From Lutraria lutraria (Eukaryota; Mollusca; Bivalvia; Venerida; Mactridae): DNA of 64,000 nucleotides. The stretch is from contig OZ026842.1 of assembly GCA_964023205.1 (NCBI GenBank), forward strand, positions 34,673,501-34,737,500. Direction: 5' to 3'. Positions 24,401-39,400 of this stretch are shown here, piece by piece. The position numbers and the translations under genes are program-made. Each line of letters starts with the position of its first letter. Position 1 is the stretch's first letter. The notes below the pieces were generated by a model. That model made no database searches. It had not been told where the DNA came from and was given only the letters and a program-made list of their open reading frames with translations.

Positions 24401-27400
24401 TTTAAACTATTGCATCATCTTGTGTATTATAAAGTATTATAATTGACCTCGCATGTAACCAACAACATTATTATAAAGAAAAATTCAGAATTAGCTAAAC
24501 ATAATATGCCCACCTTATTCTTTAAATTTCCTTCAATGACATGTCCTCCAGCTGGTGGTGATGTGTCAACTACGAACTCTACTGATATCGGTTTAGAGGC
24601 TAATCCTGCTCTGTTAATTGCCTAAAAAGGAAAAAAGAGTATTATCAGATCAAGACACAAGATATTTGTGTTTGTACCAGAATCTTAAGTTTGAAGAATA
24701 ATCTTTAGACTTATTTAAAAATTTTATTATTTATTTTGATTAAGCAATTACTAGTATTCTAATTATAATGGGATTTCTGATGGGATACCAATGTTTACGT
24801 TTTTTAAAATACGGTTTAACACAAAGTGTCTGACCTTTGCTGTTACAAAGTAGGCGTGTCCATCCATCAACCCATTTGGCAATGTCAACTCAAAGTGCCT
24901 ACCAGAGTATCTTTTCATCATTAAATCAAATTGACCGACAGACGTCCCAATTCCAATATCAATGTAATCAATACCACTGTGAGAGTCTTCAAATTTCTCA
25001 GCATCAACTGTTAACGTGTGTTTTCTGATGAATATGCGTCCATGACGCCGTCCGTTGATTGTACATGTACCAGATGATGGAGGTGATGTGTCCACCACAA
25101 GGGCTTTAGATGATGCTACTGAGTCCAATTCTGCCTGATCAGTTGCTAAAAAATACGTGTTATCACTTCATAAAGGAGGGCATGCAGATCACATGTTTTA
25201 ATCCCCATTCCTATAGTTTAGTATCTATATAGTTTTCAAATTTCATATGTATTACACTGTCTAGAATATCAGACATTATGTAACTTCGTTATTTACCTGA
25301 CATATACAATTTGCACATACTAGACCCACCTGTGTAATAAAAAATATCTTACCTTTCACAGACACATGTATCAATGTACCATCCAATATGTTTGTCATTC
25401 TTTCTGTCATGCTGTTAGTGTATCCCACAATGGTAAAATTCTTCAGGTCATCACCACCAACACGTGTTCCTAAATGGCATTTTGAAAGGACATAAAACAC
25501 TTTCCATAGAATGTTCTACGAATATGACTACATAATATACGATAGTGAAAATACCAGAAATTCACAAATGCAATAAACAGTAAAACAAGATTGTAAAAAA
25601 TTGCTGAAATAATTATCCGTCATATTCATACCTCTCTCTATATCAATTACTTTGACAAATAGAAGCACACGGTCATTATGTATTCTATCATTTCAGTCAT
25701 ACTTTAGTGTTTCAGTTTTTTTCTACACAGACATTCTTATGTGAAATTAAATTGAATACCGGCAGCCTAAAAAGATTCCAATTGACACCATTCAACAAGT
25801 TACCGATAGTGAAATTAGGATGTTGGTATTCGTGAAATATACAAACCTATAGCGACTGAATAATATTTGACACCGCTATTATAACCTAGTGCATCCGCAT
25901 TAACGTTATCACTAAAACCATTCCATGTGATAACGATGTCATTAATATCCGTTATGTAACCATTTTGGTTTTGTACAATGACGGTTCCTTTGGTCGGTGG
26001 TGTGTCGTTTATGATAAATCCGTTGCTACACGTTCGAAGTTCGTTTTGTGTTTCAGTGAATAATTCTCTTTCAACATACGTTACATTAGAATACGCACAA
26101 ATGTAATACAATGTATGTTGCCTAATTGGTGTTTTGTCAAATAGCACGTAGCCTGATGAAGTGACTGTTGAATGTATACACGATTTGTCATGCTCGCATT
26201 GTTCGTAGCTAGGCAACCTTCGTGATGTCATCAAATACCAGGTAACGTTCCTCTCGGTTCCATAGATTAAGACACCTGCCACAGAGGAAGTTGACGTTCC
26301 AAAGTCCAGTTCTGAGTCGTGTAGAAGCGTGAATTTCTTACCAAGATTTGAGCTATGAATCATCTGTGAAAAATCAATTCAGATGCTAATACATTGAAAT
26401 GATGTTGCGATGTTACCAGATGCAAAACCCAAAGCAAAGGTTAAAGCTTCTGAAGTGCTATCGGAAACTACTACATGTTAGCGCATTGATGAGACACGAT
26501 AAGTAATAGGGAGAGAATGAACATAGAATATGATGCACGAAAACATCGCGACCTGTTACAGTTAGAATGTTTTCAATAAAAGTTTGTTATATTTCCGGTG
26601 TGTCGAATCACGTTAATAATGTTATTGCATTCAAAGGCTTTTGATCGTTCTCAAAAGCTGCAATTGGCTTGGAACATACTCCAGGAACGAGAGATAAACG
26701 GAAGTCAGAGGAAAAGATATACGATAACGTTTAAATATCTTGATTTAAGGGTTGAATTAAATGATTTTCCTGCTATTATTTACTTCACTGAAGTTGTCAG
26801 CGAATGGAGTATAACTTGATGCGATTGGCTAATTGACCACTTTACCACAGATAAACTTAATCTTATAAAACATTTGAAATGCGGGCATAAAGTGGGCCAT
26901 ATCATGATATTCATTGTTACGATGATACTTGATCCGTATACTTAAAATCCATGTTCCAAGTGTACTTTACTTCTTTTTCCTAAGCAGGCAATTTACTGAA
27001 CATGTGCGCGTTACTTTCGAATAGCCATGACCTACCTGTTTAATATCGTTCCAAGTGTCTCTTCGTGTATCAATGTCATATAACTTGTTCATCATGCTAC
27101 CATCATGGGTTTCTGTCTCAGCTTGTTGACAGTTTGTTATAACATTACCCACTGTTGAGAATCCTCTGACACATATAAACAGTGTAGCTTGTCCATTAAC
27201 AGGTAAATCAATGCATTCTTCAACCTATAGAATTAAACCATAATATACCATTGAAGTATGTTATCTATTTATATCAATCGAAAATAATTAGAAAGAAGAA
27301 TATCAAAAGTAACTGAAACCTGATTCTGTATGTCTGTATAGTGTATCTTTTTATCGTTTATTTTTTATTGTTTTGTTAATATATGAAATAGTCGCCTAAA

Positions 27401-30400
27401 TTAAATATATGTCCTTATTTTAGTTAGGGAAATACGAAAATAAGAAGTCATAAACGTTCGTTCATAACATATTTCCTTACTTGATATGTATGTTGTTTAG
27501 TAGAAAGAACTGGTCTCCATGTGGATAAAACACTATTGGCTGCTTTGTCTCTACTAATCGACCACGTGTACATACATATGCCACTTTTTGCAAGAAACTG
27601 GTGCCAAGTGAAACTAACATCCGAACAACTCCCTTCTTTGGAAATTATTTTGGGCTCACCGATGTCATTATCTTCCATTACGTGTTCGATTTCAAACGGC
27701 TGAGACTTGAATGTCTTAAGACATCGTGTTTGTGTACAGGAGTCTATGCCAACGAGGAGTTCCGCGTCTGACTTGCTGGGTAATTGCACAAATTCGTGCC
27801 ATAGAATACCTTTTGAATCTACCATAGGAGTTAATGTAGTGTCTGAATAATTAGAACTAGTATTTCCTATCTCAAATAAACCAACTTTAAAAGATATTTT
27901 GTCTTGAATACTAGTTTTTGAATTCATTAACTCCCACCTCACAAATATGGTACTAGAATTTCGGATATATGATTGTGCGGTTCGCTCATGCTTGGCTTTT
28001 GATATTTCTAAATCCAAGCTGTCCTCTTTTACTTCAAAACAAGGAAGCTCACTGAATGGTATAAATTTGGATACGACTTGGAATGTCGAGGCATTGAATG
28101 TTTGCTGAATGAAGAGAACGTCTTCGGAATGCAATGTTATATTGATGCTCGTGTTTGTGGTGGTAGCAATGTAAACCTGCCCGATTAGGAGATGATCTTT
28201 CAAACAAACCATGGTGTTTGTCAAGTTTGCAGAAACTACATCAGTATGATATTTCGATTTCGATTTGTGTTCGAAGGAAATATATAGAGACTCAAATATC
28301 TCTGATTCGTCATAAATTTCGATGCCATTTGACGAAGAGATGGTAACTCCTCCAGAACAACTTGCTCGAACAAGAAAGAAATACTGTGTATGTGATTTGA
28401 TCTTTCCTGTAGTAATACAAGCAACACGCGTGTTGTTACTTGGTTCAAAGCCAATTACATCTGCTACAGTTTTATTTTTTCCAATACCAATTTCCACATT
28501 TAGTTTCTCATGGTGTTTCAGTCCATGCCAAAACGCACACAGTGTGTTCAAAGTAAAGTGTATATTAGTTTCCTTCCATGATAGAGCAACATCTTTAACT
28601 ATTGGATCTATGTCAGAAACTATTGCTTGTCCTGGAGGGTAGAGTGATGGAAGCTTGAATGTGTCTGTTGATACTTTTGTAAAATGTCCGGCATTGTTGT
28701 AAGCATGAACATTTACAGAGAAATTCAAACCAAGATCGGAGTCCAACTTCTGTAAACGTTTAAGTGGATACTTGAAGCAGCCCCCACTGAAACCGGGACA
28801 TTGAGTTGAATCGCGAGATCTCCATTCAAGCAACGGAGAAACAACCACTTCTTCGCGGACTGCAATAAGTAAGAAAATATTTAATAGGAATTAAGTGTAC
28901 ATTTTAAATTATTAGAATAGTTGTTTCTGAGCATATTTAAATTTTGTCTCTGGATTCTTGAATAATATTGATGGACTACAGCTTGAATTATCAATTTTGT
29001 GTTTATTTTCTAACTTTACAGTCGATTAACTGTAATCTACGATATAATTAATACATGGGATAAAGCGTTCTTAATTCTTTGAAATATTAGCACAGATACT
29101 AATATATATATGATAATATGTATATACAAATACATGTAATTACCTATTTCGAAGAAGATTTGGTCGATGACTCCAGTCTGTTCGAGGTCATAAAATGTAT
29201 CGTTTTCCCAACCTATTATCACGTGGTCTACACCAATCTTGGCAATCGGTTTTGTTCGGACGTAAGGAGGTGTTTCATCTATAAGAATGGGACCTATGAC
29301 CGTTACATGTTCCAACTTTGCTTTGTTTACTGTCCGTATAAATGCGTAGAATTTTTCTCCCGACCCCACACCTAGATGATTGACCTTGACATTTGTCTGC
29401 ATATGTGTAGACTTATAGTCCATAATTGACATTACAGACGTGTCAGTATTTCCAGTTCCAAACCCTACGTAGAAATCATCAATTTGACTCCCTTGTTCAT
29501 TGCTATCCCATTGTATGTATACATGATCATTTGGCAGAAAAATGGTATTTTGCTGATCGAAAAGCGGTAAAGTAGAGCACATAAAGTCAAATATGTCCGT
29601 ATCATTGTTTGCCGATATTTCAGATGGTAAAGCAACAAACATGTCAGATATTGGGGAGTTACTAAGGCATCGTTTATAACATGCTGAAGTCATTGAGAGC
29701 GGTATTTTCTTCAATCCTGACTGGAACAACCATGCTTTACTATCTATACAATATATTGATTCAGACCATCTCCCTTGTTGAATTCTAAGGTTTTGAATTC
29801 TTGGTGGGGTTTCATCGCGGGTGATTCCATCAGAGCAGACAACTTCAGATGGTTCCATAGCGTTGTTTATTGCAATGATGCTGGTATACCTCTTCCCTGT
29901 AAAGTTTGCACTAAGACGTACCGATGTTTCGGTATAAGGTACTACAGTGTTCCTCTCATCTATAATTTTATTCTCTTCCTGGAATAAATCATGTGCATCT
30001 AAACAATGATCATCGAGTCTCAAACGATACTCCTTAATACCACTTTCGTGATCTATAAATCCATGCCAATTTACCATAAGCTCTTCTTCACTAGTATAAT
30101 CTATATCTTGATTACCATTAGTTCCTGAAATAAACAGCTTACAACATAGTACTTCATATAAATAATTCATTTAACTGTCCCAAAATGTGGATGATTTAGG
30201 TATTCATCCTAATCGTATTGTACAATATCATTATTATCAATTCTGGTTCTTAATTGAAGTAAAAAGCCTTAACATTGTCTAGAACATTTAGAAATTTGCT
30301 TAGTGTAAAGTTGCGTTGATTAATGTGAGGGTAGTATGTTTTGGAAGTTGAGATGTTTTGTATGTAATGTCCGTCGGTTTGTATTTGCCACGCCCGTCTT

Positions 30401-33400
30401 TGACAAATTTAGTCCCCCTTTTTACGCGTTTTTGAAAAAGAAAAACATTATTAAATTGTTGCAATTAGCTATTTATTTAATCATTGTAAGTCACATGTTC
30501 CTGCCTTTACTAGATTTCTTGTAAAATTTCAAAGTAAAACTGCCTTCAAATTAGAATGCACATTTACAAATTGGCCGAGATCAAATGTTTACCTTTGTTT
30601 TTTATATTATGTTCATGTTTACCACACAGGGGAACGTAGTGTACCTGTGATGATAATTTGGTCAATTTATGACGAAATTCATGTTTACTTATATATACAT
30701 AATAAAAGGGGTGGAACTCCGCTCGCCAAAATCACATTATCATGTTGACACCTCTCAAACAAACCCCGAGTTTATCGTAATCCTTTGTCCGAGGAAACTA
30801 AACTATGTTTATATCAATAGCAGATATAATTTTCTTTCCAAAAATGTATAGGTTTCCATAGTAGTATGTAATGACTTAGATGCATCAGCTCTCAAAAACG
30901 AAAGTTGTACCCGAAAAACGCGTTTAGGACGAGATCCTGCAACCGGCTGTTTACATTGCACATTATACGAAATAAGACTGTCACATGATATGCATGCTAA
31001 AATAGCCAACAAATCAACTTATGTGTAATGCACTTCAATTGTTCAATATAACTGCCTTTTTATTGGCACGTGCGCCATATGTAAGTTATACTGTTTTGAT
31101 CCATATTTAGTTGCTTACAAGACAGTGGGCAGAAAAATTCACAATTGTTGTATAAATCCCACACATAAACCATTAGCACAATGTCGATGTGTAATTTGTA
31201 GGGCAGAGAAACTAAAACCAAAATTTTATCTCCGATGATTTATAGACACTTTTTTTGCCTCAATGAAATATGCTCGTAATTATGACTTTTCTTCACTGAA
31301 GGGGTGGGTGACACATTTTCTTAGTATTAATACTATTATTTGTTCTTCTTCAACGACATCTTGTGTGCGCAGTTCCTCCTACAGTTTAAGTCTGATCGAC
31401 TTCAAACTTTCACAGATTATTGGTTATTATACGAAGATGTGTAAAGAACATTTTGGCGTACGTCGTTTCCAACTGGAGTTATTGCCCCTTATCATTTTCA
31501 TTTCTATATGTTACATAAGGGAAACCTTGTGCGCGCAACTCTTCCTACAGTTCAAGTCGGACTGACTTCAAATGTTCACAGATTATAAGTTCTCATTTGA
31601 ATATGTGCGAACAGAATTATTTTGGCGTATTTTCGTTTTCAATACTGGAAATATGGTACGTATAACTCCTATAGTTTTAGTCGAATCGTCTTCAAACGTT
31701 CACAAGCGGAGTTATTACCTTTTTTCGTTTTTTTCTTTATGTTACATAGGGGGAACAACTTATGTGTTCAATCAAGCATTCGTAAAGGGAAGACATCCGT
31801 TGTCGACCTCCGGAGTCGACAACAAGCACTAATTTCTTCTAATTGTGACTTATGGGCTAACTGGCACAAAATACAAAAACGTACACCTGACATTGTGGCA
31901 GGAAGAATTCATTTGTATTAAATAATGTCAATTAAGTGCTATGATCGCGACTGATTCTAACGTTTTGAAACTTTACTATGAACATGACTCCAAAGCTTAC
32001 GTTCGCACTGACAAGTTACATATGCCTGCGGAACTCTGTTCTACAGTCCAGGAAAAGTGGTAAGGTGAACCGGGCACCGTATATAATTGAGATATTGTTA
32101 ATAAAAGGCGATAAACCCACTGAAACGAAAAAGTATTGTGTATTTATGTCAGGATGTAGCTTACTTACATTGTTATGTTCCTAAGAATCAATGATATTAC
32201 AATATTTAATTACGCCCCGTTCCTAAATGTCATTAATGGTAATTTAAATCGTAGTTGATTTAGCCCTTCAAACGTACATTTCGGTTTCTTGATTTAATTG
32301 AAACATAACAATAATCAAGGATAAGCAACAAGTATTCATTTAATATGTACATATTAGAATATCCATAAATAATGCTTTGTAAAGTAAGATACAAATCAAA
32401 TAGGCAATTTAATATAAAGCAATAACAAACATCTTATACAAGACAACACATAAAAAATATTTAAGTGGTTGTAATTAACAGTTCTTTTGAACTAGCATTG
32501 TCTAAATATAAGAAGACAATATAAACAAGTATGGTTCTGTTTTCGAGATATTGAAACGTATGTGTCTGCATTTTCATAGTGAAAGTTTATTCAATTCATT
32601 AAAAAATGTTTGTCTCGTACCTTTTTCACTGACATACGTCTATGAAAATCCGAAGTATAATCAGACAAGCTAGCCGGTATTGGACACCATATTACAGCTC
32701 AGGCAAGTTAAATTTCTTGTTATTGCGAATATATTAAATAAACGTGAAATGTCAAGAGAATGGACAAAAGGGGGGGGGGGGCTAATCTTCAAATTTGAAA
32801 TCTTTGCATCTTTCATAATCAAAATAAAACGTTACGGAAATGTGACAATTAATTTTCAATATATTAAATTCAAACATTTTTCGTTGTAAGTCGGCATGGT
32901 CAAACTTATCGGATACGAGTGTTAATGCTAAATTTAGGATTGGAAGATGGATTTTGTTGTCAAGATGGATTTTTTTGTATAGTTCTGACGCCTTAAGATG
33001 GCATATTTGTATACCAAAACATGTCGCAACGACCGTGCTGTGGTATCTTCACGATTCGGAAATATCTGGACATTTTTGTATTTAAAAGGCGACTGATAGT
33101 GCTGAAGTATGTCCGTTCTATTTGATGAATATGCGAAAATCAGTCGAAGATTAAGTGAAGCAAATAATACAAATAGAATCAAAATATACCTGTTGCAGAA
33201 ATATTGGTTGGTGAACGGTTTGAAAGAATCTGTATAATTATAGCACCTCAGTGCATGACAGTACGAGCTACACTGCACACCGATTTATAATTGGAACAGA
33301 GATGTCGATTCCTTTAGATAATCACAGGAGACACATATAGAAGGACATTTTGACATGTATATTGTCTGTGCACTGTGCATAAATGTGACAGGCTATATAG

Positions 33401-36400
33401 GCGACGTTCGTATCTAAGGAGTCATCTTAAAGAGAAACACTGACTAACTGATCAGAGAGCTTGACGGTTGTGCGATTGGGCAAAGAGAATGACAAAACAA
33501 ATGGGAAAATTTATCTTAAAGAGACATAAGTGCTGACGATAAATTCTTTCGAGATAATGTTGTTCCTACAGATGAACATGATGCGACTGTTCTTTTGTTG
33601 ATTGACATGAAATGAATGTAGCTGATGAATGTGATTTGAATGTTATCCATGCAGATGTAAGAGGTGTGCATGTTGTACCAGCAGATGTACGTAGAATGCT
33701 GTTACTTGCAGACGAATGTATGGTAAATTCTGTTCCAGATAACATGAATCAACACAAACAGCTTCCAGACTTTAAGGACGATCTTGGGGCAATTGAAATG
33801 CTTGATTCTCCAAGCTTTATGATAACTTATGTTGTTGTTGGCCAGAGTGACTATGATTCAGACACAACAATTGTATTGGATGACCATAGTGCTGATGCGG
33901 AATCCAACGCACAGAATGACAATGAGACTTTACCGGACAGGAATTAGCATGAAGATATCAGTGACGTCTTGGAAAATTAGACTGCAGATAATGTTACGCA
34001 ATAAATGTCACGCTTCATCAAAGGACCACAATGTTTAATAACGGTGAGCCTGGGAAAATAACATGTACCACGGCATCGGTTATTCAGAGAACATCAACGT
34101 TGAGAACATTTCCCCTTGGCTCTGTTTAACCGCATACAAGAAGAGTCTATACGTTATGCCTCCAACTACCATGGCAATAATGAACGAGTTTTGTACTATA
34201 TAGTTTTCAGTTGTGCTTACCATTTATTTTGTTTTAAAAAGCTTGTGTAAGTTCGATCTACGTTGAAGTGATCAGTAGCAATTACAAACAATGGACGTTC
34301 TAGCCAAACAAGACGGGGACAATGTGACGAATCTGGACTTACTGCAGTTACCGGAAGTATTGAACTCCATGGACTTATGAATTTAAAGAAACTGTAGGAT
34401 CCTTCTTTTCTAAATAAGTAATTTATTGATGTGACAAGTTATTACAATACCATCAGTGAGGATTTAAAGTGTGCTTAATCATTTAGGGTCTAGTTTTGGA
34501 ATAGGGATAATATATGTAAGAACCTGTGTTAAGGTATATTAACTATGTTTCAATCCTGCCCTAAGAATGCAATCGTTATATGTATAATATCTCCCCATAT
34601 AAACAATCTTAATACTTTGTGGATATAACATTATAGTCCCCAATATATACATTCTTAATTCAAATATATACAATGTTCCCTTGTAAATAAAATCTTAATC
34701 TTAAAATATATGTATAAGAAGAAACTTCCAAGATCAGAGGCTTTTTTATACATTTGGGTAGGCAAAACGTTAAGTGTATTATATATATAATGTTCCTCAA
34801 TATATCCTTATCCAGTGTTGTTTGTCACGAAAATGAACATTTCACGTACATGTAGTTTAACACTGACTTGAGGTTCAACATGGTAGGTTAGCAAAGTCAC
34901 GAAGATTTTAATAGTCACGTAGATTGATTAACACTTCGCGTTGATAAATATTGTCAAGTACACCATCAATCGTATGATTCCGAGATTCATTGTGAGAAAG
35001 TGACACTCTATCCTTTGGAGTTGATTATCTCAGGATGTATTTGAATAAATTCGTATGTAGACTTTTCTGCAAGTGTTTCATCATCTAGGCTTGTGTATAC
35101 ATTTTCTGGATTGTCGTTATCTTCCACACTGTTACCAGGCATCGCTGAGTTCTCAAACATTTGGTTCACGTATGTCGGTTGTTCATTTCTTAAGTATATC
35201 AACATATTCGATTACACTATATGCCATACCATAGCATACAATGCGAAACATTAAATGAGGACAATTTTCTCAAATTCATAACAGTTGCATCACTTTTATT
35301 TGTATTTAAGTCTAATTTGATTTTAACAATTGCACTCCTTTCAGAAAAATAGTCAGGCGAAGCATTTTCATATATAAACATAGATAGGACATAAAACAAA
35401 CATTATAAATACTTACGCATTTGGTGAAGGTCTTGATTGATCTGCAAAAGACGAAATATACAAAGACTAAGATAAGAACTACTCACAATCAACTAAGGGA
35501 CGCGTGAGATTTCCGAAATAACGGACATAAGGTAATAGTAACTATAAGAATTTCTGCCAATGATTAACGTGAAACATGCAAGTTGTACTGTATGATTAGT
35601 ATGAATATATTAGTTTATTGCATACATGAAAGCACATATTTATGTACTTGTACATAGATGTAAGACTACATACCTTGGTTCAAGTTTGCTCTCCTTAGCT
35701 TCAGTGTTATATAACCTGAATACCCAATCAGCAACATATTGATCACACCCAGTACAACATCAACTATGATAAGTATTGTGTCTGTTGTACTTTCTTTACA
35801 TTTCAATACTGAAGTAAAACAAGCATGATAATTACAATTATGTGCGCCTTTGACGGTAATATAATCAAATACAGGTTGATCCAATTCATATCTTAAGTCA
35901 GACAACTAAATTCAAAGAATTGAATACACGAGTAGACCATTGGGGTTTTAACATAACAATAATATTACCGCATTTGAATGCAACTAAATCCAAATTTTGA
36001 AATATTGATCATGCATTTAAAGATTGTTTTAGGGTTCCGCCTGAGCGTTTCTCGGTAAATTTTCAAAACCCCGCCTGAGCGTTTACACTGAATAAACGCC
36101 CGAAGAATGAGATTCAATCCTTATATTTACATTTTCTCTTTTGTTTTCCTCAAAAAAAATCATCTTTGTCCGTGTGATCACGCGTAGTTTTCGTGTTATA
36201 ATGGAGACAAAACGAGTTGTAAATTCGGAATCGGGAAAAGCTAATAAGCGCCGCCGGAATGGCTTAATGCACCTGTCAATATTTTGCCAGGTTTACGGTT
36301 GTTTCTAGACATCAAAATTTTAGAAATATCATAATCCCTTGCAGTTGTATGCAAAGCCGATGGTATATTTATATATATTTATTGTTATTTCATATCATAC

Positions 36401-39400
36401 TATCTAATGCACAGTTGAGGATGTGAATTAATACATAAAAATCATATTTTTCATAAATTTTACATAAGCTAGCACTGAATACAAGCTCGCGTAATCTAGG
36501 GCCGGCTTACATACATTTGCACTAAATATTGCGTTATACGTCTTTAAATTATAACGAGATTTAAGTCAGTCTTGTTATGACAATGAAACAACTAGAATTC
36601 ATTTTATGGACATTTAACTTTTAGACAATATACTTCAGCAAAAAAAACAGATTTAAGAGGATATGAAGCTTATAAAAGATATGTCAAACAACAGTCTTCA
36701 TAAAAAATACTGATTTTTAGCACACAGATATTGTCGCTATTGCTGAGAATCATCTAAAGGGTAATTCATATCTGAATTTGAATGATTATTTATTTTTTTG
36801 GTAATTAAATAGACATAATTTACATGTCAATGCTAGGACAGGGTCAGGAGGTGTATGTATATAAGTGAAAAAATATTTAGCTGACCTTTTTATTATTAAG
36901 ATTTTAGAAAATAATTATGAAGGAATTTTATGGCTGTCTTTCACACGTAAGAATAGCAATGAATGTTTTAATGTATGTTGTTGTAATTTGCCACCAATGG
37001 GTTCATCATGATATGTAAATGGCCATGACTTGTTTTGATCATTTATTATGTAATGTGTATGAATATCAAAATCTTGGTAAATTTTGCATTCTTGGAGACT
37101 TTAACGCTAGAATCTCTTACTTGCCTGAGTTTATTGAGGGTGTAGATCAGACACCGCATAGGGAAATAGTTTATTTTAATAAAAACGCATATGGTAATCT
37201 ATTTTGTGAGTTTTTGATAAATAGTAATTGTTGTGTACTCAATGGAAGACAATGTAAACTTAATGATTATACATGTATTTCAACCAGAGGAATTTAGGTC
37301 TTTGATTATATTGTAGTTCCATATGAAGATTTGAAAATGTACTCTGAATTGGAGGTAATAAGAGCCGTAAGTCTGTCTAACAATGGTATAGAAAATAGAT
37401 TTGTGCCAGACCATTCTTTTTATATCATGTATGTATACATCAAAAGTTTGCATTTATTTAGTGAATGCAAGAATAAAGGAACCTGTTATATCTTAACCAA
37501 AAAGAAAGATTGTCAAGCATGATACTACATGTAGTATTTTACCAGAAAATTGTTTTAGTAGTGATGCTTTTTTATCTTCTATAAATGATAAGATGTCAAT
37601 CCTTGAGTCTGAAGTTGGTCATCAAAATGCCGTTGATAGCTTTTATGATATAGTATGTAGTAGTATTAAAGATGAAATGTCAAATCAGCTTAGTAAGAAA
37701 GTGGTACATGTTGTTTTGCTAAGAGTAAAAAAAGACATCGCTTATTAAAACCTTGGTGGAATGATCGATTACAAATGTTATGGAATGATATGTGTAAAGC
37801 TGAGAAGAAATGGGTAAAAATAAGGGACCTACAAAAATGCACTTTAAGAATCTGTTTGTTTTAGAGAGGCGAACTTTTGATAAAGAAGTACAAAAGTGTA
37901 TACGCCAATATAGGTTAAAGCGGCAAAATGAGCTTATCTCTGATGCTAAGGCCTGATCTTTGGAAAAATATTGGTAGATTGGGTGTAAGGGACAATAAAA
38001 AATGATTCAATACCTTATGAGGTGGATGATGAACATGGAAATATATCAAAGGATCCATACAATTTTCTTAATAAATGGCAAACGGAATTTTGTTCTTTGT
38101 TAAATGCTGATATTGATACAAATGTTGTTAGTAACAATGACCATGTTGAAATAGATCATGATGCAATATTTCCGAATGTAGATGGTTTTACGGTAATGGA
38201 TGTTGGAAAAGCAATTTTTGATGTTAAGAGTAGTAGAGCTATGGGATGTGATGAGTTACCTGCAAACGTTTTTAAACATGAACATCTTGTCTTTTACTTA
38301 CGGACGACCTATAAGTCAGTGATCGGGGGGTAACTTGTGAAAGTCGGTTGAATATGTATAAATTTCAGACTATAAACCTATCCTTTACCTTTTTACTTTT
38401 TACATAAACTGTTTAATTACTGTTTTAACACTGTCTGGTAAAATTCCGCAAATGTTGGGGAAAAGTATAATTAACCCCGTTCCTAAAGGTTCAAACGCAA
38501 ATGCAAGAGATTCAATGTCATACAGAGGTATTGCTATTACATCAGTAGTCTACAAAATATACTGTTCCTTGTTGAATGGAAGGCTTACTAATTTGATTGA
38601 GTCAAATAATGTTTTATCCGATGGACAAAATGTGTTTCGTCATCTTTAACAAGTATTATTGACACTCGACGCAAAAAGACATTGTCAACATTTTGAGCTT
38701 TCATTAACCTTAAGAAGGCATATGCTTCAATTAATAGAGACATCCTTTGGGGTAAATCAAATGGTGTAATAGATGATAAGCTGTTTAAAGCTATTAAGAG
38801 TTTATACAGTAATGTTATGTGTTCTGTCAAGGTAAATAATTTTTATACACATTGGTTTTATGTTAAAACAGGATTAAAACAGGGATGTGATTTATCCCCC
38901 ATGTTATTCAACCTGTATATTAATGATCTAGCTACTAGAATTGATACACTAGGCAAAGGTATTGACATAGATGGTGTAAATTGTGCCTTATTGTTATTTG
39001 CTGATGACATTGTTTTGATATCTGACAATGCACAAAATTTGCAATGTTTATTACATGAACTTGATAGTTGGTGTAATGATAACCATATGCATATAAATGT
39101 TACTAAGTCAAATACATTGTATTGTACATTTTAGAAATAAATCCCTCGGTTGATTGATGTAATTATAATTTTATGTGTGGAAGCTCACAGATTGAATATG
39201 TCTCCCAATATAAGTATCTTGGGTTGGTTTTGTCTGAACATTTTGATTATACTGTGACAGCAAAATTTGTTGCCCAGTCAGCCAGTAAAGTACTAGGGTT
39301 ACTTATTGCCAGAGCAAAGTCAGTCGGTGGTTTTCCATACCAGGCATTTACTAAGTTGTTCGAATCACCATTGTCCCAATAATAATATATGGAGCTAGTA

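Noticed and set aside
32934..33278. 114-aa minus-strand frame with a hydrophobic stretch
   Set aside because: It could be read as a signal or membrane piece, but there are no convincing splice sites or homology, and it lies in repeat-rich intron sequence.
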